Below the pieces are notes generated by a model. The model made no database searches. It was given only the letters and a program-made list of their open reading frames with translations, and was not told the DNA's origin. Of a stretch of 64,000 nucleotides of DNA, positions 24,060 through 31,367 are shown piece after piece (the stretch's first letter is position 1; each line of letters opens with the position of its first letter). The translations under genes were made by a program, and so were the position numbers. Origin of the DNA: Actinomadura rayongensis (GTDB lineage Bacteria; Actinomycetota; Actinomycetes; Streptosporangiales; Streptosporangiaceae); contig NZ_WUTW01000002.1 of assembly GCF_009831215.1 (NCBI RefSeq), positions 1,103,444-1,167,443 on the forward strand, given 5' to 3'.

Positions 24060-26027
24060 GTGAGCGAGAGCCAGAAAACACTGTCGAACCTCCTGCGGGA
24101 GACGCGGCGGTTCCCCCCGCCGGCCGAGCTCGCCGAGTCCGCGAACGTGACCGCGGCGGCCTATGAGGAGGCCGCGAACGACCGGCTGGGTTTCTGGGAG
24201 CGCCAGGCCGACCGCCTGGCGTGGTCCAAACGGTGGGACGAGGTCCTGGACTGGACGAACCCGCCGTTCGCCCGATGGTTCGTCGGCGGTGAACTGAACG
24301 TCGCCTACAACTGTGTGGACCGCCATGTGGAGGCGGGCCTGGGTGCCAAGGTCGCCTACCACTGGGAGGGTGAGCCCGGTGACACCCGCACCCTTACGTA
24401 CGCCGACCTCCGCCGCGAGGTGAGCAAGGCCGCCAACGCGCTGCTGGAGCTGGGCGTCCGCAAGGGCGACCGGGTCGCGATCTACCTCCCGATGATCCCC
24501 GAACTGCCGATCGCGATGCTGGCGTGCGCGCGCATCGGCGCGACCCACTCGGTGGTGTTCGGCGGGTTCTCCGCGGACGCGCTGCGCACCCGGATCGACG
24601 ACGCGCAGGCCCGTGTGGTGATCACCGCGGACGGCGGGTACCGGCGCGGCAAGCCGTCCGCGCTGAAGCCGACCGTCGACGAGGCGGTCGCGGACGCACC
24701 GAGCGTCGAGCACGTCCTGGTGGTCCGGCGCACCGGTGAGGACGTCGCCGAGACCGACCGCGACGTGTGGTGGGAGGACGTGGTCGAACGCCAGTCCGAC
24801 CAGCACACGCCCGAGCCCGTGGACGCCGAGCACCCGCTGTTCATCCTGTACACGTCCGGGACGACCGGGAAGCCCAAGGGGATCCTGCATACGTCCGGCG
24901 GCTACCTCACGCAGACGGCCTACACCCACTGGGCGGTGATGGACCTCAAGCCGGAGAAGGACGTGTACTGGTGCTCGGCCGACATCGGCTGGGTGACCGG
25001 GCACTCTTACATCGTCTATGGTCCGCTGGCCAACGGTGCGACCAGCGTCATGTACGAGGGCACCCCCGACACCCCGCACCGGGGCCGCTGGTGGGACGTC
25101 ATCGCCAAGTACAAGGTGACGACATTCTATACGGCGCCGACTGCCATCCGGACGTTCATGAAGTGGGGCGACGACATCCCGGCGCGGTACGACCTGTCGT
25201 CGCTGCGGGTTCTCGGCTCCGTGGGAGAGCCGATCAACCCGGAGGCGTACGTCTGGTACCGCGAGCACATCGGCGCGAACCGCACGCCGGTGGTGGACAC
25301 GTGGTGGCAGACCGAGACCGGCGCGATCATGATCAGTCCGCTGCCCGGCGTGACCGAGGGCAAGCCGGGCGCGGCGATGCGTCCGCTGCCGGGCATCGTC
25401 GCCGACGTCGTGGACGACCATGGTGAGTCGGTACCGAACGGCGGCGGTGGGTTCCTCGTGCTCAAGGAGCCGTGGCCGTCGATGCTGCGCACCATCTGGG
25501 GCGACGATGAGCGGTACGTCAAGACGTACTGGTCCCGGTTCGACGGCATGTACTTCGCCGGGGACGGTGCCAAGAAGGACGAGGACGGCGACCTGTGGCT
25601 CCTCGGCCGCGTGGACGACGTCATGCTCGTGTCCGGGCACAACATTTCGACCACCGAGGTGGAGTCCGCGCTGGTCTCGCACCCGAAGGTCGCCGAGGCG
25701 GCCGTCGTCGGATCGACCGACCCGGTGACGGGGCAGGCGATCGTGGCGTTCGTCATCCCGCGCGGCGCGGCGGGCGAGGAGGTCGAGGGCGAGGCGTTCT
25801 TGCAGGAGCTGCGCGAGCACGTCTCCCGCAAGCTCGGGCCGATCGCCAAGCCGCGCCAGATCATGATCGTCCCCGAGCTGCCCAAGACCCGCTCGGGCAA
25901 GATCATGCGGCGGCTGCTGCGCGACGTGGCGGAGAACCGGAGCATCGGCGACGTGTCGACGCTCGCCGACGGCACGGTCATGGACCTGATCTCGGCCAAG
26001 CTCCCCGACGCGAAGCCTGAAGACTGA
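24060..26027 (+). CDS. acsA: Acetyl-coenzyme A synthetase
   Basis: AcsA activates acetate to acetyl-CoA through acetyl-AMP. The 655-residue protein has the AMP-binding P-loop [11 protein letters not shown] (about residue 263), [10 protein letters not shown] (about 413), and the C-terminal [11 protein letters not shown] whose Lys is the site controlled by reversible acetylation in this family. The GTG start lies 6 bases after AAGGAG. An upstream in-frame extension to 23913 has no support. A strong rho-independent terminator follows. Position next to the tad genes matches other actinobacteria. Confidence 0.95.
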   Translation: MSESQKTLSNLLRETRRFPPPAELAESANVTAAAYEEAANDRLGFWERQADRLAWSKRWDEVLDWTNPPFARWFVGGELNVAYNCVDRHVEAGLGAKVAYHWEGEPGDTRTLTYADLRREVSKAANALLELGVRKGDRVAIYLPMIPELPIAMLACARIGATHSVVFGGFSADALRTRIDDAQARVVITADGGYRRGKPSALKPTVDEAVADAPSVEHVLVVRRTGEDVAETDRDVWWEDVVERQSDQHTPEPVDAEHPLFILYTSGTTGKPKGILHTSGGYLTQTAYTHWAVMDLKPEKDVYWCSADIGWVTGHSYIVYGPLANGATSVMYEGTPDTPHRGRWWDVIAKYKVTTFYTAPTAIRTFMKWGDDIPARYDLSSLRVLGSVGEPINPEAYVWYREHIGANRTPVVDTWWQTETGAIMISPLPGVTEGKPGAAMRPLPGIVADVVDDHGESVPNGGGGFLVLKEPWPSMLRTIWGDDERYVKTYWSRFDGMYFAGDGAKKDEDGDLWLLGRVDDVMLVSGHNISTTEVESALVSHPKVAEAAVVGSTDPVTGQAIVAFVIPRGAAGEEVEGEAFLQELREHVSRKLGPIAKPRQIMIVPELPKTRSGKIMRRLLRDVAENRSIGDVSTLADGTVMDLISAKLPDAKPED

Positions 26028-26039
26028 ACGCTCTAAGGC

Positions 26040-26082
26040 GGGGCGGAATGCGGCTGTACGTCCGCGTTCCGCCCCGTTTTTT
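26040..26082 (+). terminator. Rho-independent terminator of acsA
   Basis: A 14-bp stem (26040-26053 with 26062-26075, one G-U pair) with an 8-base loop is followed by TTTTTT (26077-26082), starting 13 bases after the acsA stop. Confidence 0.9.
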
Positions 26083-26188
26083 CGTGCCCGCTTATCCACA
26101 GAACTGAGTTCGACTTTCTCTCGACGTCGGCCGTGAGCAGGCTGAAGTCCGGGCGCCGAGCCGTGCGCCCCGGAGGGAGGGAGAAGTC

Positions 26189-26371
26189 ATGCGCAGGTGG
26201 AAACGGTGCCGGAGCCACGCGCGGGACCTCGGCATGTCCACGGCCGAGTACGCGATCGGGACGGTCGCGGCGGCGGCCCTCGCCGGGATCCTCTACAAGG
26301 TCCTCACGACGGACGCGGTGAGAACCGCCTTGCTGGGCGTCGTGCAGCAGGCGCTCCGGCTCGGGGAATGA
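26189..26371 (+). CDS. DUF4244 small membrane protein of the tad locus
   Basis: This 60-residue protein begins with a basic segment and then M-S-T-A-E-Y-A-I-G-T-V-A-A-A-A-L-A-G-I-L, a Flp-pilin-like class III signal with Glu at the +5-like position and a hydrophobic stalk. It matches the DUF4244 family seen in actinobacterial tad loci (Rv3656c/3657c region) and is the probable major pilin. A strong GGAGGGAGGGAG precedes the ATG. Its TGA overlaps the ATG of tadE (ATGA), so the two are co-translated. Confidence 0.85.
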   Translation: MRRWKRCRSHARDLGMSTAEYAIGTVAAAALAGILYKVLTTDAVRTALLGVVQQALRLGE

Positions 26372-26751
26372 GGCGCCGTCGTGACGCGGGCATGGCGACG
26401 GCCGAGATCGCGATGGCGCTCCCCGCGCTGGTCCTGGTGGCGGCGATCGTGCTGTGGGGTGTGGCGGTGGCGTCCGTTCGACTCGCCTGCTCCGATGCCG
26501 CCCGCGGCGGCGCGCGGGCCGCCGCGCGCGGCGAGTCGCTCGCCGCGGTGCGGTCGCTCGTGGAGCACGCCGTGCCGCCGGGAGCGAGGGTGACCGTGCA
26601 CCGTGACGGTGAGGCGTCGCGGGTGGAGGTGGCCGTTCCGGTTCCGCCTCCCGTCGCGGCGGGCCTTCCGGCACTGACCGTGACGGCGCGCGCGGTGGCC
26701 GCCACCGAACCGGGAGCCGACTCCGTCCCGGTAACCGACCTCTCCCCTTGA
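26368..26751 (+). CDS. TadE-like pseudopilin
   Basis: The 127-residue protein has a short basic leader, then M-A-T-A-E-I-A-M-A-L-P-A-L-V-L-V, a prepilin-like cleavage region with Glu and one transmembrane helix. A small extracytoplasmic domain with Ser/Ala/Arg-rich sequence follows. TadE proteins are minor pseudopilins of the Flp system. The ATG overlaps the previous stop. A G-rich hexamer-like repeat array starts right after the TGA. Confidence 0.85.
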   Translation: MRRRRDAGMATAEIAMALPALVLVAAIVLWGVAVASVRLACSDAARGGARAAARGESLAAVRSLVEHAVPPGARVTVHRDGEASRVEVAVPVPPPVAAGLPALTVTARAVAATEPGADSVPVTDLSP

Positions 26752-27250
26752 CGGACGGGACACGGCCCCCGGCGGCCGGCCCGGGTCCCTCACACCGGGG
26801 GACCCGGGCTCCCACCGCCATCCGCACGGGCACGGGCCGCGCGGCGCCGCGCGCGAGGACGGGCACGGGGACTGGCGCGGGGACGAGCGCGAGGCCGGGC
26901 AGCGGCGAGGGCACGGGCGTAGGAACAGGCAGGAGGACGGGCGCGGGCACGAGGACGGGCGCGACACAGGCGCGGGCACAGGCGCGAGGACAGGCATGGA
27001 GGCGGACGCGGGAACGAGCGCGGGAACGAGCGCGGGAACGAGCGCGGGAACGAGCGCGGGAACGAGCGCGGGAACGAGCGCGGGAACGAGCGCGGGAACA
27101 AGCGCAAGGACGGGCATGGGCGAGAGGGCGGGACGAGGCCGGGCACAGACGCGGACACGGGCGTAGGTACGGGGGCGTAGGCACGGGCACGAGTGCGAGG
27201 GAGCAGGTGCGAGGGCGGGCTTGGGCGCGAGGGCGGGCACGGGCGTAGGC
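26752..27250. repeat. Post-stop repeat array of tadE with seven perfect 12-mers
   Basis: The whole 500 bases are built from variants of a six-base unit (GGGCAC, GGACGG, GGGCGC, GAGCGC). At 27011-27094 seven perfect copies of GGAACGAGCGCG follow each other, with a variant eighth copy. Translation gives monotonous Arg-Glu-Arg-Ala peptides in several frames, typical of a low-complexity repeat and not of a gene. The rest of the spacer up to 27529 is G-rich and holds a hairpin. Confidence 0.8.
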
Positions 27251-27315
27251 GCGGATGGGGCGGGGCGGTCTCTGCCTGCCGTTCTGGTGCGCGGGAGGAG
27301 TTCGCCGTTGGTCAG

Positions 27316-27338
27316 ACGGCCCTGCGTCAGGGCCGTCG
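27316..27338. terminator. Hairpin between tadE array and next tad gene
   Basis: GACGGCCCTG and CAGGGCCGTC form a perfect 10-bp stem with a 3-base loop (27316-27325, 27329-27338). It may end tadE transcription; no T tract follows. Confidence 0.45.
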
Positions 27339-27529
27339 TGGATGAGGACGAACGGAGTCGCGGGCTTTGCGGACGGGCGTGATCCGCTTTCACGGCGTTG
27401 TCCGTGGCCCGTCGTTCCCTCGCATCGGCGGGACGCAGTGGGGTGCGTCCGCGTCGGCGGGATGCGGTCGATGCGGCGGATGCGGTGAACGTAGTCAGGA
27501 GACAGTCTGAGCAGGGAGGAGAGTGAAGA

Positions 27530-27895
27530 GTGAGGCTAGGGGACGATCGCGGGTCGGGGACGGTGTGGGTCGTGGCCTTCATGGGTGTCGTCTGGTTCGT
27601 GGGGGTGGCTGCCATGGCCGTCGGCGGTATCCGGGGGGTTCGGGCGCGGGCGGAGTCGGCGGCGGATCTCGCCGCGTTGGCCGGGGCGGGGCAGACAGGC
27701 GGGGACGTCCGGATGTGCCGCAGGGCGTGGGACGTCGCGGTCGCCTCGGGTGGGCGGCTGGCTTCGTGCGCCGTTCACGGCGGGATCGTGGATGTTGCGG
27801 TGGTGGCGAGCGTGCCGATGCCGTTGGGGTTGGGCGAGCGGCGGATCGTCTCGCGGTCGCGGGCTGGTCCCGTCCGGAGCGACCGCGTACCCTGA
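27530..27895 (+). CDS. Rv3654c-like TadE-like protein of the tad locus
   Basis: The 121-residue protein starts R-L-G-D-D-R-G-S-G-T-V-W-V-V-A, then one hydrophobic helix and an ARAESAADLAALAGA segment. This combination marks the 'helicase/secretion neighbourhood TadE-like' family (Rv3654c). Two Cys pairs (CRRAW, LASCAV) may form a disulphide outside the cell. GTG 27530 follows GGAGGAGAG. In most relatives it sits directly after tadE; here nearly 780 bases of repeats separate them. Confidence 0.8.
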   Translation: MRLGDDRGSGTVWVVAFMGVVWFVGVAAMAVGGIRGVRARAESAADLAALAGAGQTGGDVRMCRRAWDVAVASGGRLASCAVHGGIVDVAVVASVPMPLGLGERRIVSRSRAGPVRSDRVP

Positions 27896-28106
27896 GCACG
27901 GTCCGTTGCACTTCCTGTCAATAGGTGCGAAGTTGAGGGGTGTTAGCTGCGTCTTTGTCATCGTTCCGTGACGTCAAACGCCTGACGGTGGGTTACGCTG
28001 CGGTAATCCCAAGGCAGTCGACGCACGCGGTGACCCCCGCCGCCCCCCAATCCGCAGCGCGACGCCGGAGCACCGTCGGCAGGCCATCCGAGGAGGGACT
28101 GAGATC

Positions 28107-29672
28107 GTGACCGCGATTCGCAGGATCGGTGCGGTGATGCTCGTTGCACCCCTCGCGATGGGCATCCCGGTCTTCGTCGGCGCCGCGCCCGCCTCGGCGG
28201 CCACGGCCGTCACGGCCCCGGCGAACGGCGCGATCGTCCGCAGCGGCAGCTCCGTGACGGCCAAGGCGACGTTCGACGGCTCGTTCGTGCCCGTGTCCGG
28301 CGAGCTGCACGTCACGACGCCCGCCGGCGGCGATATCCTGGTCGATCGCGGCATGGCGTTCCTCGGCCCGGCCAGCCTTTCGGGCAACGTCGACATCCGG
28401 CGCAACGGCAAGTACACGTTGACGGTGCGCCGGGCCGGACGCACGGCATCGACCAGCACGTTCACCGTCCGGATCCCACCGGCGCGGCCGAGCGGGCTGT
28501 CGGCGACGGCGGCGGGCGGCAAGCTCAAGGTGAGCTGGGCGCGCGGCGGTGAGAGCGACATCAACGGCTACAACGTCAACGCGTCGGGCGTCGGGTCGCA
28601 GTCCGGGGGCGTGAGCAAGTTCTGCTCGGGGGCCGCGTGCTCCGCGACGTTCGCCGTCGGGACGACCGGGACCGTGAAGGTGAGCGTCCTGGCCAAGCGG
28701 CCCAACGGCATGGGCGGGACGGTGTCGTCGGCCGCCGCGTCCACGAGCGTCACGATCAAGGGCGGGACTGGTGGCGGAGGCGGCGGGTCCGCGCCGCTGC
28801 CGACGTCCGGTGCCGTGCCGCCGCTGCCCACGACCGGCAACGCGCCGCAGACGCCGCTGACGAACCTCAACGGGCAGTCGCCGGTCACGCTGCCGTCCGT
28901 CCAGCCGGACGGCGCGACGCCCGGGTACGCCTACCCCGCTCCGCAGGTCGCCGGGCAGAGCACGCCGACCGCCGACAACGCCGTTCCGATGGGGCCCATC
29001 GAGTGGAGCCGGAACATCGGGATCGCACTCGTCCTGCTGGTGATCGCCGCGCACCTCGGGATGTGGACGCGACGGCTCCGCGTCGCGCAGGCCGGCGTCA
29101 GCAGCAAGGGCATGGCGGCACGGATGGCGCGCAGCGGGACCGGCCGCCGGCGGGTGAGCAAGACGCGGGAGAGCATCTCCGAGGCGGAGACGCTGGCGCG
29201 CACGGCGGTGCTCACGCTCGGAAAGCCGAAGGGCGCGGCGGACGCCAAGCCCGCCGCCGACACCGAACCCGCTCCGACCGGCATGTTCCGCAAGCCCGAA
29301 GGCGACGTGAAGATGCCCCGGTTCGACGCGCCGCCGGAGAAGCCCGCGTCGCCTGAGGCGTCCGCACCGGCTGGGCCGACTGCGCCGTTCGACCCGTCCA
29401 CGCCGTTCGACCCGCCCGCGCTGTCCGGGCCGTTCGCGCCGTCTGAACCGTCCCCGCTGGCTGAGCCGCTCACGCCGCCCGCTCCCGCCGTCGCCGCTCC
29501 GCAGCAGCCGAACGAGTCCACGATCTTCGCGGCGGCCAAGCCGGCCGCCAAGCCCGTCCGTCGCCGTCCCGCGAAGCTCGGCAAGCCGAAGGGCGGTCGC
29601 GGCGCTCGTCCGTCCCGGACCCCGGTCGGTGTGCCCGGCCCCGACGACCGCAAGTCCCGCAACGAGCTGTAG
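28107..29672 (+). CDS. Secreted or membrane-anchored fibronectin-III-like protein with Pro-rich tail
   Basis: The 521-residue protein has an N-terminal signal peptide ending near A-P-A-S-A-A, a β-rich domain (to about 115) and a fibronectin-type-III-like domain (RPSGLSATAAGGKLKVSW onwards, about 130-215, with two Cys). A Gly/Pro/Thr linker, one transmembrane helix (about 308-325) and a long cytoplasmic tail rich in Pro, Ala and Lys follow. GTG 28107 lies behind GAGGAGGGA. The topology suggests an envelope protein with an outward binding domain and a disordered inner tail; its partner is unknown. It may belong to the neighbouring pilus system, which is inference. Confidence 0.75.
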   Translation: MTAIRRIGAVMLVAPLAMGIPVFVGAAPASAATAVTAPANGAIVRSGSSVTAKATFDGSFVPVSGELHVTTPAGGDILVDRGMAFLGPASLSGNVDIRRNGKYTLTVRRAGRTASTSTFTVRIPPARPSGLSATAAGGKLKVSWARGGESDINGYNVNASGVGSQSGGVSKFCSGAACSATFAVGTTGTVKVSVLAKRPNGMGGTVSSAAASTSVTIKGGTGGGGGGSAPLPTSGAVPPLPTTGNAPQTPLTNLNGQSPVTLPSVQPDGATPGYAYPAPQVAGQSTPTADNAVPMGPIEWSRNIGIALVLLVIAAHLGMWTRRLRVAQAGVSSKGMAARMARSGTGRRRVSKTRESISEAETLARTAVLTLGKPKGAADAKPAADTEPAPTGMFRKPEGDVKMPRFDAPPEKPASPEASAPAGPTAPFDPSTPFDPPALSGPFAPSEPSPLAEPLTPPAPAVAAPQQPNESTIFAAAKPAAKPVRRRPAKLGKPKGGRGARPSRTPVGVPGPDDRKSRNEL

Positions 29673-30100
29673 CAGTCCCACCCCCGTCCAGTCCCGCCAA
29701 GCGGGGAGAGATGCGGTCCCACGCGCATGGGCGCGTAGCGTCGCCGATCCGGTTGATCTCCCGTTGTTCGGACGCGGTCACGCGCGCGTGAGCGCGCAGC
29801 CCGTGGTGCTCCTTCGCGCGTCCTGACGTTCGCGCAGTCCCGCTCGCGTGAGCGCATCGTGATCCGTGACCTCCTGCACGCCCAACTGGAGCACGCGGCC
29901 CCGCGCACGCGGGCGCGTAACACCGGTGCTGGCCGGGCTGTGGCCGCCTGAGAAGCCTTCCGTCGGCGCGCGGTCTTGAGCCCGGAGGCGTACGTGAGTG
30001 CGTAATCGTTCAGGGTCGGGAGCATGCTGCTGGATGTCGGCGTGTCTCGCGCGGGCGGGTGCTTAACGGGCTGCGCTTGTCCGGCCTCTTGGAAGGGTGA
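29673..30100. repeat. Degenerate ~60 bp repeat array after the FnIII gene
   Basis: From just after the TAG, diverged units of about 60 bases follow one another. Each has a C-G-G-T-C-C-C/A-C-G-C-G-type head and a GCGxGxGxGCGC semi-palindrome; examples are near 29712, 29774, 29835 and 29892. No terminator with a T tract is visible. Confidence 0.6.
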
Positions 30101-30575
30101 GTGCGGCGGTGTGTGAAGGTACGGCGAGCTGCAACGTGCCTTGGGTCGGCCAGGGCGTGCGGCGTCCAGCCGGTATGTGGATCAGCGACGAGATATTGCC
30201 GCTTCGTCCCAGGCCTGCCTGATTTGCTCGCCAGCTTCCGCGGGTGTCTGAGTGCTCATTTGGCTTGGGCTGGGCCGTGCGCGGTCCGCTTGCTCGGCGG
30301 GTGGGCGTACTGCTGGGGGTTCGCGAATTGGTTAGTTATGCGGTGATGTGGGTTCTTGGGGGCTGTTGGGTGGGGGCTTGCGGGGTGGATGCGGGTGGTT
30401 ACTGGGTGCTTTCGTGAGTGGAATGGCTGGTCAGAGAGGTGTTGGTGGACGAGTTCGTCGTTCGGGTGGGGTTTTGATCATGAAGTGATGGCGCTGGGCG
30501 GGGATGGGGGCTAGGCTCCCGAACCGGCAGAGAGTTCTCCCGGTTTGTCCCGGTAACGGAGAGGAGACGCTCCGC
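30101..30575. other. Non-coding G+T-rich stretch
   Basis: No gene is supported. The plus strand is unusually rich in G and T (for example 30300-30480), and GC is lower than in the neighbouring genes. The last 60 bases must contain the promoter of the LapA-like gene, but no clear consensus is seen. Confidence 0.5.
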
Positions 30576-30956
30576 ATGATCTTTTTGGGGCTTGTGCTCG
30601 TGGCGGTCGCTGTGTCGACCGGCGTGGCCGTCGTCATGGAGAATTCCGATCCGGCGACGCTGTCGGCCTTTGGGAAGAGTGTCCCGGGTGTCGACAATGA
30701 GTGGCAGGTCTTCTTGGCCGGTGCCGTGGTCGCTCTCCTGTTCGTGCTGGGGGTGAGCGTCGCCATGTCCGGCATGCGGCGTTCGCTTGACCTGCGGCGC
30801 GAATTGCGCGATCTGCGGGACGAGCATGAGGAGGTGCTGTCCACGATGGAGATGGAGAAGCGGCAGCTTCAGCGTGAGTTGGCCAAGGCGCGGCAGAACG
30901 GTGGCGGTGCGGCTCCGGCCGTCCCCGCGCAGCGTGTTGCGCCACCGCTGGGCTGA
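30576..30956 (+). CDS. LapA-domain-like small membrane protein with coiled coil
   Basis: The 126-residue protein has two transmembrane helices (about residues 2-22 and 46-66) joined by a short outer loop, then a charged heptad-like helix (about 72-110) and a Pro/Ala tail. The layout fits the lipopolysaccharide-assembly-protein-A-like (DUF1049) family; in Gram-positive bacteria its role is unknown. ATG 30576 follows GGAGAGGAGACG. The last nine codons are part of the first unit of a tandem repeat array that continues beyond the stop. Confidence 0.7.
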   Translation: MIFLGLVLVAVAVSTGVAVVMENSDPATLSAFGKSVPGVDNEWQVFLAGAVVALLFVLGVSVAMSGMRRSLDLRRELRDLRDEHEEVLSTMEMEKRQLQRELAKARQNGGGAAPAVPAQRVAPPLG

Positions 30957-31345
30957 CCCTTCTGGCGTCGACTGCCTCGCGGTCACCGGCCGGCTTCTAT
31001 TCCCCGGCCGTCCTCCGCAGCGTGTTGTGCCGCGCTCGGCTGGCCTTGGCGGCGTCGACTGCATCGCGGTCACCATCGACGTCTGTTCCGGCGGTACCCC
31101 GCAGCGCGTCGTGCCGCGCTCCGCTGGCCTTGCTGGCGTCGACTGCATCGCGGTCACCGCCGACGTCTGTTCCGGCGGTGACCCGCAGCGTGTTGTGCCG
31201 CGCTCGGCTTGCTGGCGTTGACTGCATCGCGGTCACTGGCGGCGTCTGTTCCGGCTGTTCCCGTGCAGCGTGTTGTGCCGCCGCTCGGATGGCCCCGCTG
31301 ACGCCGACTGCCTCGCGGTTGCTTGCCGGCGTCTGTGGGGTTGTG
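30929..31345. repeat. Five tandem copies of an ~84 bp unit starting inside the LapA-like gene
   Basis: Units begin with GCAGCGTGTTGTGCCGC at 30929, 31017, 31101, 31185 and 31265, giving spacings of 88, 84, 84 and 80 bases. Each also contains GGCGTCGACTGCATCGCGG. The first copy starts in the last nine codons of the LapA-like gene and runs through its stop, so the coding 3' end looks like the founder. The array fills the space up to the convergent helicase gene. Confidence 0.85.
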
Positions 31346-31367
31346 GCGTCGGCTTAGGATGCGGCGG

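Noticed and set aside
23925-26099. 724-codon minus-strand frame opposite acsA
   Set aside because: The plus strand encodes a full-length AcsA with all motifs and its own terminator; the antisense product is Arg/Val/His-rich with no domain.
26752-27250. Frames with repeated Arg-Ala-Arg-Glu peptides
   Set aside because: All frames on both strands give simple repeats derived from the 6/12-base DNA unit; there is no ribosome binding site and no known protein pattern.
29673-30575. tRNA or other structured RNA gene in the long spacer
   Set aside because: No cloverleaf with matching arms or CCA-proximal stem was found; the semi-palindromes belong to the repeat units.
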